The notes under the pieces: generated by a model | What the model was told of the DNA's origin: nothing | Databases searched by the model: none | The model's input: the letters and a program-made list of their open reading frames with translations, nothing else | Source: Labilithrix sp. | GTDB taxonomy: Bacteria; Myxococcota_A; Polyangia; Polyangiales; Polyangiaceae | Assembly (NCBI GenBank): GCA_028287065.1 | Contig: JAQBQJ010000107.1 | Span: 1-51,176, forward strand | Length of the DNA stretch: 51,176 nt | Direction of reading: 5' to 3' | In this document: positions 23,030-32,200 of the stretch, piece by piece | How the letters are laid out: every line of letters starts with the position of its first letter | Numbering within the stretch: the first letter of the stretch is position 1 | Program-made: the position numbers and the translations under genes

Positions 23030-25201
23030 ATGATCGGAGCTCGTCGAGCCGCATTCGCCGGTGCACTGTCGCTCGTGCTCGGCGCAGGCTTCCTGCCGGC
23101 GTGCTCGCCGAGCGCGGACGCCGGCCCGAGCTGCGAGAATGCGACGAAGGACGACGGCGAGGACGGCGTCGACTGCGGGGGCGTGTGCCCGAAGAAGTGC
23201 ACCGCCGCGGGCTGCGCGGCGAACGAGGAGTGCGGAAGCGGCAAGTGCGAGAGCGCGACGTGCTCCGCGCCCGCCGGAAAGACGTGCGGCGTCGGAGCGC
23301 CCGTGCCGACGTGCGCGGACGGAGAGAAGTGCGAGCTCGACAAGGACTGCGCGTCGGGCTTCTGCGACGGCGCGACGTGCGCCACGCCCGCGGCCGGCAG
23401 TCACTCCGACGGCCAGAAGAACGGCGGCGAGACCGGCGTCGACTGCGGAGGCAACGTGAAGACCACGCAGCCTTGTCCCGACGGTCAGGGCTGTCTCGAG
23501 AGCGCCGATTGCGTGGGCACGTGCACCGCCGGGCTCTGCGGGCCGATCAGCCACACGGACGGCAAGAAGAACCTCGACGAGACCGACGTCGATTGCGGCG
23601 GCACCGCGCCGAAGTGCGCGGACGGCAAGGGGTGCGCCGCCGACGCCGACTGCACGACCGGCTACTGCCCCGCGGACAAGAAGGTCTGCGTCGCGCCCAC
23701 CTACGACGACGGCGTGAAGAACGGGACGGAGACGGACGTCGACTGCGGCGGCGCCGGCACCGGCATGAAGAAGTGCGCCGAGGACAAGACGTGCCTCGCC
23801 GACCCCGACTGCATCGGCGCGTGCAAGACGTTCGGCGCCGCGAAGAAGTGCATCGACGCGCCGTCGTGCAAGGGCCACTTCGGCGGCGACACCTGCGGCA
23901 CGAACGAGATCGGCTCCGGCGCCGAGAGCCATCTCGGCCCTGGAGGCACCGTGCTCCCGCAGCACGAGAGCTGCTGCCGCACGCTGCCGGTGAAGAACTA
24001 TTCGGACCCGCTCGTGCCCGGCAAGACCGTGTACGTCGACAAGTACGAGATCACCGCGGGCCGCATGCGCGCGTTCCTCGAGGCGATCGGCGGCGGCGTC
24101 GACGCCGCCGGCAATGCGAAGAGCCCCGACGTGAAGGGCTACATGGCTGCGCATCGGCCTTCGCGCTGGAACAACGGCTGGGAGAACGTGCTCCCCGCGA
24201 ACAACGCCGGCTCGCAGGCGACGTACGTCGTCGCGTACGGCAGCGGCGACGGGCAGTATCCCGGACAGGATCAGTACATCGCGAACCATCCCACGCAGAC
24301 GACGTGGTGGATCCGCTCGACGGGCGCGACCGCGACCGCGAAGCAAGGCCCCGGTCAGCAAGGGACGTACACGGTCGAGACCGGGCTCTTCTACGCGCTC
24401 GGCACCTATCCGATGTTCCCGGAGTACTACGCCGATCCCAACGTGTGGAAGAACCCCGGCGAAGGCGAGGGCTACGCCGTCAACCACGCGCTCAACTGCT
24501 CGAACGACCACGGCGCGTACGGCTGGTCGACGTACTGGTTCGACGACGCCACGGTCGCGACGTACAACGGCTTCAAGAAGGCCTTCGGCGCGAACGCCGC
24601 GGAGTCGAAGGCCATCCACGACGTGAAGTCGATGAACTGCGCGCCGAACGCGCTCTTCGCGGCCTTCTGCGCGTGGGACGGCGGCCAGCTCGCGACCGCC
24701 GAGGTGATGGACGCGATCACCGACAACACGGCTTCGCCGATCTTCGACGACGGCAACGATCCGAGCTGCCAGGGCACGCCGACCCGCGCCGCGTGTCAGG
24801 GCGGGAAGCTCCTTCCGGGAAAGTCCGGCAGCCAGCCGGGCACGAACCCGCCGACCCCGCTCTGCGCCGGCAACACCCTCAACACGTTCCCGGACGGAAC
24901 GCAGGGTTGTTACAACGTCTACTACTACCCGGGCGACGACAACGACTACGACGGCTCGAGCAAGATCGCGCCGCCTGGACGCATCATCGCCGACGCCGTC
25001 ACGAAGGTCGCCGGCGACGAGCCGTGGATGGACATGATCGGCAACCTCCAGGAAGCCGTCCTGAAGAAGAGCGAGACCGTCCGCTTCGACTACCGCGGCT
25101 ACGGCGTCGAGTGGAGCAGCATCCAGCACCACCACAACCAGCAGTCGACCGCGCGCGGCAAAGGCGGCGCGTTCGGCGCCCGCTGCATGCGCTTCAAGTG
25201 A
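23030..25201 (+). CDS. Cys-rich lipoprotein with SUMF1/FGE-like domain, copy 2
   Basis: 723 residues, paralogous to the preceding gene: signal ending F-L-P-A-C (Cys 25), about 300 residues of D-V-D-C-G-G Cys-rich modules (one module more than copy 1), and an FGE-like domain from about residue 331 (V-Y-V-D-K-Y-E-I-T-A-G-R-M-R-A-F). Shared blocks include W-D-G-G-Q-L-A-T-A-E-V, A-G-D-E-P-W-M-D-M-I-G-N-L-Q-E-A-V and the final R-C-M-R-F-K. The FGE part carries an insertion relative to copy 1 around residues 395-480, rich in Gly/Tyr/Trp. The FGE active-site cysteine pair is again absent. Clearly a tandem duplication, with the copies well diverged. Its stop is 7 nt from the convergent malQ. Confidence 0.82.
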   Translation: MIGARRAAFAGALSLVLGAGFLPACSPSADAGPSCENATKDDGEDGVDCGGVCPKKCTAAGCAANEECGSGKCESATCSAPAGKTCGVGAPVPTCADGEKCELDKDCASGFCDGATCATPAAGSHSDGQKNGGETGVDCGGNVKTTQPCPDGQGCLESADCVGTCTAGLCGPISHTDGKKNLDETDVDCGGTAPKCADGKGCAADADCTTGYCPADKKVCVAPTYDDGVKNGTETDVDCGGAGTGMKKCAEDKTCLADPDCIGACKTFGAAKKCIDAPSCKGHFGGDTCGTNEIGSGAESHLGPGGTVLPQHESCCRTLPVKNYSDPLVPGKTVYVDKYEITAGRMRAFLEAIGGGVDAAGNAKSPDVKGYMAAHRPSRWNNGWENVLPANNAGSQATYVVAYGSGDGQYPGQDQYIANHPTQTTWWIRSTGATATAKQGPGQQGTYTVETGLFYALGTYPMFPEYYADPNVWKNPGEGEGYAVNHALNCSNDHGAYGWSTYWFDDATVATYNGFKKAFGANAAESKAIHDVKSMNCAPNALFAAFCAWDGGQLATAEVMDAITDNTASPIFDDGNDPSCQGTPTRAACQGGKLLPGKSGSQPGTNPPTPLCAGNTLNTFPDGTQGCYNVYYYPGDDNDYDGSSKIAPPGRIIADAVTKVAGDEPWMDMIGNLQEAVLKKSETVRFDYRGYGVEWSSIQHHHNQQSTARGKGGAFGARCMRFK

Positions 25202-25208
25202 CCGAGGA

Positions 25209-27104
25209 TCAGGTGAGGCGGATCGCCGCGCTGTCCGCGTGGGCTTCGAGCGCGACGACGAGGGCCTCGTGCGCACGCACGAAGTCGTCGCCGCGCGCAC
25301 GCATCGCGAGCGCCAGCGCGCCGGCCACATCCATGGCCTCGCCGCGCGCTCGACGGTCCGTGTATACCGCACGGAAATCGCCGGGTACGCGCATGCTCCA
25401 GTTGTCGTCGCTCACCACGCCGGGGGTGTTGTACGTCGCCGTCTCGCCGAAGAGGTCCGCGAAGAACACGAGCACGTTCGACGCCGGACCGACGAACAGC
25501 TCTGCGAACATCCCGAGCGCGAGCCGCCGCGGATCGCTCGCCAGCGATGCCGCGAGCGTCTTCCGGCGCGACTCCTTCGGCTCGAGCCGCGTCGCGAGAT
25601 AGGCCGCGCGTGCCTCGATCGTGTGGTTGCGGCTCCAGCGCGCGATCACGGCGCGGAGCGGCGGCGTGTCGTGGTTGCCGATCATGATCCAGTCGCGCGG
25701 CTTCGCGTTCTCTCCGCGATAGCCGTCCGCCTCGTCGATGAGGTTCGCCTTCTGCGTAACGCGGAAGCGTCCGAGGCCGTAGCGCTTCATCACCGCTCCG
25801 AGGGGCGCCGGGCAGGTGCTCAGCACCTCGCACAGCACGTCGTCGGCGCTGCCTCCGGCGTTCCGCGCCGCCTCCATCACGATCTCGAAGATCCGCTCGT
25901 ACTCGGTGACCTGCGCCTCGGTCAGGCCGAGGATGTGCGCATCGTCGTAGGCCGGCACGGCGGGATCGATCTGGTCGGGCCGTACGATCGCCAGCGCCGC
26001 CAGCGACGGATGCTCGGCGGACGCAGGCGTCTCGAAGAGGCGCGCGCCGTTCACGACCGCGCGCATCGGATCGGGCGCCGTGCCGTCGTACACCCACGGG
26101 CACACGAGGCCGTGCGGGTGATCGATGCGCACGCCGTCGAGCTCCGAGAACAGCTTCGCGATGCGCGCACGCACGAACGAGAGCGGCGCCGAGGTCTCGG
26201 CATCGTCACCCACGAATCGCCGCAGGTACTGGCGCGGATCGAGCACCGGATAGCCCCATGGCTGGCCCTCGGGGTTGGTCCGGCTCGGCGGAGCGCCCAT
26301 GCGATAGCGATCGAGGAAGAGATGCCCGCGCGTCCATCGATCGCGGAGCGACAGGCCGATCTGCAGGTCTCCGTAGAGGCGCACGCCCAGGGGACGGAGG
26401 TGATCGCGCAGCGCGCGATGCTGCACGTCGAGCACGTATTGCCCGAGCACGTAGGCGCGCACGACGTCGCGCTGCTCGGCAAGCACCTCTTCGATGCGGC
26501 GCGCGCTCGGCTGGCGGTCGGCGTCGGGCCAGAGCTGGAACGCGTCGGTGCCGTGGAGCGCCGCGAACGCCTCGAAGCGCGCGTCGTGCGCGAGCCACTC
26601 GGCCGACGCCTCGAACCGCGCGATGCGAGCGGCGAGCTCCGCCGCGGCGACGTCGCCCTGCGCCACGCGCCGCTCGAGGTTCGCGGCCGCGAGGGCCACA
26701 GCGCGCGACGCCGTGTGGAACGCATGTGTGTAATGTGCACGCGTCTGCCCCTGCGGCATCCCGTAGGCCGCCGCCTCGACGAAGCGCTCGGGCACGACAT
26801 GCGCGAATCGCTCGCTCGCGAGCTCCGGAAGGGCGATCGACAGGATGCTCTTCGAGAACACGGAGCCGTCGTAGGGCGACGGGTTGCCGAGCGACGTCTG
26901 CCCTTGCGGTCCGAGCTGCAGCCCGTCGAAGCCGAGCTCGTGCGCGAGCTCGACGAACGCGTGCCCGCCTCGCGCGTAGGGAGAGCCGCGCCCGACGTCC
27001 TCGCCCGGCGCGCTCGGAAAGCTCACGTCGTGGATCGCGAGCACGAATCGCTCGATCCCCAGCGCACGCAGCGCCGCTCTCACCAGCTCGTGTTGCGATG
27101 CCAA
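25209..27104 (-). CDS. malQ: 4-alpha-glucanotransferase (amylomaltase, GH77)
   Basis: 631 residues, within the GH77 range. The three catalytic acids are visible: nucleophile Asp 328 in G-V-R-I-D-H-P-H-G, acid/base Glu 426 in C-E-V-L-S-T, and the stabilising Asp 479 in N-H-D-T-P-P. The enzyme transfers 1,4-alpha-glucan segments between maltodextrins. The frame opens at TTG 27104; a GTG at 27083 is the alternative. TAGGAT lies 9 nt before the TTG, favouring it. Divergent from glgE, so it probably belongs to the same alpha-glucan cluster. Confidence 0.9.
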   Translation of the reverse strand: MASQHELVRAALRALGIERFVLAIHDVSFPSAPGEDVGRGSPYARGGHAFVELAHELGFDGLQLGPQGQTSLGNPSPYDGSVFSKSILSIALPELASERFAHVVPERFVEAAAYGMPQGQTRAHYTHAFHTASRAVALAAANLERRVAQGDVAAAELAARIARFEASAEWLAHDARFEAFAALHGTDAFQLWPDADRQPSARRIEEVLAEQRDVVRAYVLGQYVLDVQHRALRDHLRPLGVRLYGDLQIGLSLRDRWTRGHLFLDRYRMGAPPSRTNPEGQPWGYPVLDPRQYLRRFVGDDAETSAPLSFVRARIAKLFSELDGVRIDHPHGLVCPWVYDGTAPDPMRAVVNGARLFETPASAEHPSLAALAIVRPDQIDPAVPAYDDAHILGLTEAQVTEYERIFEIVMEAARNAGGSADDVLCEVLSTCPAPLGAVMKRYGLGRFRVTQKANLIDEADGYRGENAKPRDWIMIGNHDTPPLRAVIARWSRNHTIEARAAYLATRLEPKESRRKTLAASLASDPRRLALGMFAELFVGPASNVLVFFADLFGETATYNTPGVVSDDNWSMRVPGDFRAVYTDRRARGEAMDVAGALALAMRARGDDFVRAHEALVVALEAHADSAAIRLT

Positions 27105-27113
27105 GTCGCATGC

Positions 27114-27119
27114 ATCCTA
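27114..27119 (-). promoter_or_regulatory. -10-like TAGGAT before malQ
   Basis: TAGGAT on the minus strand with a 9-nt spacer to the TTG start of malQ. Confidence 0.4.
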
Positions 27120-27197
27120 ACTCAGCCCGCGCCGTGGCTGGCGCGCTGGCGGCCCGTCTCTCGCATGGCGGACCGCCCGCTGGAGGACCCGAGCTCG

Positions 27198-29249
27198 ATG
27201 ACCCACCGGACGGCGAGCGATGCACTGTCGAAGCACACCCGGCCTCGCCCTCCGGACGACGGCCTCCGCCGCGTGATCGTCGAAGGTGCCAGCCCCGAGG
27301 TCGACGGAGGCCGCTATCCGGCGAAGCGTGTCCTCGGTGACGACGTCGTGGTCGAGTGCGATCTGATTGCCGACGGCCATGACGCGATCGCGGGCCGCGT
27401 GCTCTTCCGCCACGCCGCGGCGGCATCATGGCAGGTTGCCCCGCTTGTTCCGCTCGGCAACGATCGGTTCCGCGCGTCGTTCGTCGCGGACCAGATCGGG
27501 ATCTGGGAGGTCACGTTCGAGGGCTGGATCGACGCGTTCACGACCTGGCGCCGCGACACGGAGAAGAAGAAGGCCGCCGATCAGGACGTCACGGTGGAGC
27601 TCCTCATCGGCGCACGCCTGCTGTCCGAGGGCGCGGCGCGTGCGGCGAAGGACGCGCCCGGCGTCGCCGCGCTGCTCGAAGACGCAGCGCGGATCGCCGC
27701 GGATCCGAAGCGCGACGCCGCAGAGCGGTTCGCGGCCGCCACGAGCGATCTCATCGTGCGTGCGATGCTCGCGACCCCCGACCTCTCGCCCGCGAACGCG
27801 ACCCGTTACGACCGCACGCTCCGCATCATCGTCGACCCGGTGCTCGCGCGCTTCAGCGCCTGGTACGAGCTCTTCCCTCGCTCGAGCGGCGAGCCCGGAA
27901 AACACGGCACGTTCGCCGATGTCGAGAAGCGCCTCGACTACGTCGCCGGGATGGGCTTCGACGTCCTGTATCTCCCGCCGATCCATCCGATCGGCCGCGC
28001 TTTTCGCAAGGGACCGAACAACACGCTCACGGCAGGGCCGAACGATCCCGGCAGCCCGTGGGCGATCGGCGCCGCGGAGGGCGGACACAAGGCCGTGCAT
28101 CCCGAGCTCGGGACGCTCGCGGACTTCGAGCGACTCGTCGCGGCTGCGCGCTCGCGCAAGATCGAGGTCGCCCTCGACATCGCGTTCCAGGTCTCTCCCG
28201 ATCATCCGTACGTGAAGGAGCACCCCGACTGGTTCGTCCAGCGGCCCGACGGCACGATCCAGTACGCCGAGAACCCGCCGAAGAAGTACCAGGACGTCTA
28301 CCCGTTCGACTTCGCGTGCAAGGACTGGAAGGGGCTCTGGAGCGAGCTGCTCGACGTCTTCCTCTTCTGGATCGCGCGCGGCGTGAAGGTCTTCCGCGTC
28401 GACAACCCGCACACGAAGTCGCTCCGCTTCTGGGAGTGGTGCATCGGCGAGATCAAGGCGCAGCATCCCGAGGTGCTCTTCCTCGCGGAGGCCTTCACGC
28501 GGCCCAAGCTGATGTACGCGCTCGCGAAGGGCGGCTTCTCGCAGTCGTACACGTACTTCACGTGGCGCAACACGAAGCAGGAGCTCGAGCAGTACCTCAC
28601 CGAGCTCACGCGTCCGCCGGTCGCCGAGTTCTATCGCCCGAGCTTCTGGCCGAACACGCCCGACATCCTGCCCGAGCACCTCCAGCACGGCGGACGGCCC
28701 ACGTTCCTCCAGCGGCTCGTGCTCGCGGCGACGCTCTCGAGCAACTGGGGCATGTACGGCCCGCCGTTCGAGCTTCTCGAGCACGTCCCGCGTCCGGGCG
28801 CCGAGGAGTACATCGACAGCGAGAAGTTCCAGCTCCGTTCGTGGAACCTCGACGACCCGCAGTCGCTGCGCGACGCGATCGCGCTCGTGAACCGCGCGCG
28901 TCGCGAGAACCCGGCGCTGCAACAGACGAGGCGCATCGCGTTCCACAGGACCGACAGCGACGCGCTGATGGCCTACAGCAAGCGAACGGACGACTTCGGC
29001 AACGTCGTGCTCGTCGTCGCCAACATGGATCCGCGGCACAAGCACGGCGGCTGGATCGACCTCGACCTGGCGGAGCTCGGCGTGCGGCCCGGCGAAAGCT
29101 TCCAGGTCCACGACGTCTTCTCCGATGCGCGCTTCTTGTGGAACGGCCCGCGCAACTACGTGGAGCTCGATCCCGCGCTCTTCCCCGCGAGCCTGTTCGT
29201 GGTGCGACGCAAGGTCCGCTCCGAGCACGACTTCGAGTACTTCCTATGA
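27198..29249 (+). CDS. glgE: Alpha-1,4-glucan:maltose-1-phosphate maltosyltransferase
   Basis: 683 residues from ATG 27198; another ATG at 27165 is in frame, but only 27198 has GGAGG upstream, at a long 11-nt spacing. GlgE adds maltosyl units from maltose-1-phosphate to the growing glucan. Sequence marks are an N-terminal beta domain (R-V-I-V-E-G-A-S-P-E-V-D-G-G-R-Y-P-A-K-R), an insertion helix region, and the GH13_3 barrel with Y-L-P-P-I-H-P-I-G-R-x-F-R-K-G-x-N-N. The nucleophile is Asp 402 in F-R-V-D-N-P-H-T-K-S and the acid/base Glu 431 in F-L-A-E-A-F-T-R-P. Length is normal. Its stop overlaps the start of mak-glgB (ATGA). Confidence 0.93.
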   Translation: MTHRTASDALSKHTRPRPPDDGLRRVIVEGASPEVDGGRYPAKRVLGDDVVVECDLIADGHDAIAGRVLFRHAAAASWQVAPLVPLGNDRFRASFVADQIGIWEVTFEGWIDAFTTWRRDTEKKKAADQDVTVELLIGARLLSEGAARAAKDAPGVAALLEDAARIAADPKRDAAERFAAATSDLIVRAMLATPDLSPANATRYDRTLRIIVDPVLARFSAWYELFPRSSGEPGKHGTFADVEKRLDYVAGMGFDVLYLPPIHPIGRAFRKGPNNTLTAGPNDPGSPWAIGAAEGGHKAVHPELGTLADFERLVAAARSRKIEVALDIAFQVSPDHPYVKEHPDWFVQRPDGTIQYAENPPKKYQDVYPFDFACKDWKGLWSELLDVFLFWIARGVKVFRVDNPHTKSLRFWEWCIGEIKAQHPEVLFLAEAFTRPKLMYALAKGGFSQSYTYFTWRNTKQELEQYLTELTRPPVAEFYRPSFWPNTPDILPEHLQHGGRPTFLQRLVLAATLSSNWGMYGPPFELLEHVPRPGAEEYIDSEKFQLRSWNLDDPQSLRDAIALVNRARRENPALQQTRRIAFHRTDSDALMAYSKRTDDFGNVVLVVANMDPRHKHGGWIDLDLAELGVRPGESFQVHDVFSDARFLWNGPRNYVELDPALFPASLFVVRRKVRSEHDFEYFL

Positions 29250-32200
29250 CCAACAGCCAACCGTCCTCCCACCTCTCGTTCCCCGATCGCGTCGAGGTGT
29301 CCTCGCGCTGGGACACGCTGTTCGAAGGAACGGCGAAGAACGCGCTCGAGCGAGCGCTGCCGGCGTACATCGCGGCGCGCCGCTGGTATCGCACGAAGAC
29401 GAAGCGTGTGCAGAATGCACGAATCGCTGCGGCTTTTCCGCTGCCTTTCGGCTCGGAGCTCGCCCGGATCGCGCTCGTGGACCTCACGCTCGACGACGGC
29501 ACGCGCGACACGTACGTGGTGCCGCTCGCGTTCGTGCAGGGCGACGAGGCCGCGCGGCTCCGCGCTCGTCGCGCCTACGCGCTCGTGCTCCCGCTCCGTG
29601 CCGAGGCTCGCGACGGCTTCGTCGTGGATGCGCTCGCGCTCGAGGACTTCCTGAACGAGCTGCTCGGCGCGATCGCGCGCGGCACGAAGGTCGAGGACTC
29701 CGGCGCGGTACTGCAGTTCCACGGGCTCGCGGGCGTGAAGCCGTCGGGCGGGACGGCGAAGCTCGTCGATCGCGAGCAGACGAACACGAGCGTGCTCTTC
29801 GGCGACAAGTACGTCGGCAAGGTGATCCGGAAGCTCGATCCCGGCGAGAGCGCCGATCTCGAGCTCGGACGCTTCCTCACGTCCGTGCGGTATCCGCACA
29901 CGCCGGCGCTCCAGGGCTGGGTCGACGTGAAGCGCGAAGGCGAGCCGGCGTCGACCGTCGGGCTGCTCCACGCGTACGTGCCGAACCGCGGCGACGCCTG
30001 GGAGCACGTGCTCGGCGTGCTCGACGAGTACCTCACGTCGGCCTCGCATCGCGACGGCGCTCCGCCGCGCTTCGGCGCGGGCGACGTCACGACGCGCGCG
30101 AGCGAGCCGCTCCCCGGAGACGTCGCGCAGGCGATCGGTCCGTACGCCGACCTGGCGGAGACGCTCGGTCGTCGCGTCGGCGAGATGCACGTCGCGCTCG
30201 CATCGCGTCCCGACGACCCCGTGTTCGCGCCTGCCGAGCTCGATGCAAACGCGCGCGAGGCGATCGTGACGGCGGCGCGGAGCGATCTCCGGCGGCTCCT
30301 CGATGCGCTCGGCGCACGTGCGGGCGAGCTGTCCGACGCCGCTCGGCTCTCGCTGGCCGCGGTACGCGCACGCTGCCGCAGCCTCGACGGGCGACTCACC
30401 GACGTGACGCGCATGCGCGACGCCGGAGTGAAGACGCGTGTGCACGGCGATCTGCATCTCGGTCAGGTGCTGTTCACCGGAGCGGACTTCGTGCTGATCG
30501 ACTTCGAAGGCGAGCCGGCGCGTTCGCTCGAGGAGCGGAAGGCGAAGCGCTCTCCGCTCGTCGACGTCGCGGGGATGCTGCGCTCGTTCCACTACGCGTC
30601 GGTGTCGGCCGTGCGCGCGCGCCCCGAGGGCTCGCGGGCGGCGCTCGCGGCATGGGCGTCGCTCTGGCATCGCGCGGTGACGGCGCGCTTCCTTCGCGGC
30701 TGGCTCGACGTCGTCGAGGGGACCGCGGTGGGGCCGGCGGATCGGGCGGTGACGCGCGCGCTCCTCGATCTCTTCCTTCTCGAGAAGTGCATCTACGAGG
30801 TCGGCTACGAGATGAACAACCGGCCCGACTGGGTCGACATCCCCCTCGAAGGCCTGCGCGAGCTCGTCGCGAGCGAGCAGGCGGAGTCGCCGGCGCCGGT
30901 GAACATGCAGATGCAGGGGCAGGAAAAGAGCCCCACGCCCGTACCGACGACGATGCCGTCGCCCAGGCATCCGCCGGGCGCGCAGGTCACTGCGATGGCG
31001 AGCCCCAGCATGCTCGATGCGCGGGGGCCGGCGCTCGTTGCGTGGGCGCAGGGGAAGGCGACGCACGCGCATGCGCTCTTCGGGGCGCATCCGCGTCAGG
31101 ACGGCGCGACGGATTTCGCGGTGTGGGCGCCGCACGCGGCGCGCGTCGACGTCGTCGGGGACTTCGACGATTGGACGACCGGCGCGGCGACGCTCGTGCC
31201 CGTAGGGCAGACCGGCGTCCATGCGGGGCGCATCCGCGGCGTGCAGCCGGGGCGCTCGTACAAGTACCGCATCACGCCGGCGAACGGCGGCGAGCCCTTC
31301 GACAAGAGCGATCCGTTCGGCGTGCTCGCGGAGCAGGCGCCCGGCAATGCGTCGATCGTCGCATCGCTGGCCTATGGATGGGGCGACGACGCCTGGATGG
31401 AGAGACGCGTGCAGAATGCACGTCTCGACCGGCCGATGAGCATCTACGAGGTCCATCTCGGCTCGTGGCGGCGCAACGTGGAGCAGGGCGATCGGGTGCT
31501 CGGCTATCGCGAGATCGCTCCGCAGCTCGCCGCGCACGCGAAGCAGATGGGCTTCACGCACGTCGAGCTGATGCCGGTGCTCGAGCATCCGTTCTACGGG
31601 TCGTGGGGCTACGGCGTGACGGGCTTCTTCGCGACGACGAGCCGCTACGGCACGCCGACCGATCTCATGTACCTCGTCGATACGCTGCATCAGGCGGGGC
31701 TCGGCGTGATCTTCGACTGGGTTCCGGCGCATTTCGCCCGGGATCTGCACGGGCTCGCGATGTTCGACGGCGCGCCGCTGTTCGAGCCGGACGACCCGGC
31801 GCGTGCCGTTCACCCCACGTGGGGCACGGGCGTGTTCGACTTCGCGAAGCCCGAGGTGCGGAGCTTCCTGCTTTCGAGCGCGATGTTCTGGATCGAGACG
31901 TTCCACGCGGACGGCCTGCGCGTCGACGGCGTGGAGAGCATCCTGTACGAGGATCATCATTCGAACCGTGAGGACTTCGCCGGCGTCTCCTTCCTCCGCG
32001 AGCTCACGAGCACGCTGAAGATCGAGCACCCCGAGGTGGTCCTCGCCGCCGAGGACTCGTCGGCCTGGCCCGGCGTGACGCGCGCGGCGTCGGCCGGCGG
32101 GCTCGGGTTCGATCTGAAGTGGGACATGGGCTTCTCGCACGACCTGCGGCGCTACCTGTCGATGGATCCGCTCCATCGCTCGCAGCACCAGGGCGTGCTC

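Noticed and set aside
21250-25201. Diversity-generating retroelement, suggested by C-type-lectin-like FGE folds
   Set aside because: No reverse transcriptase, accessory gene or template/variable repeat pair is visible around the two genes.
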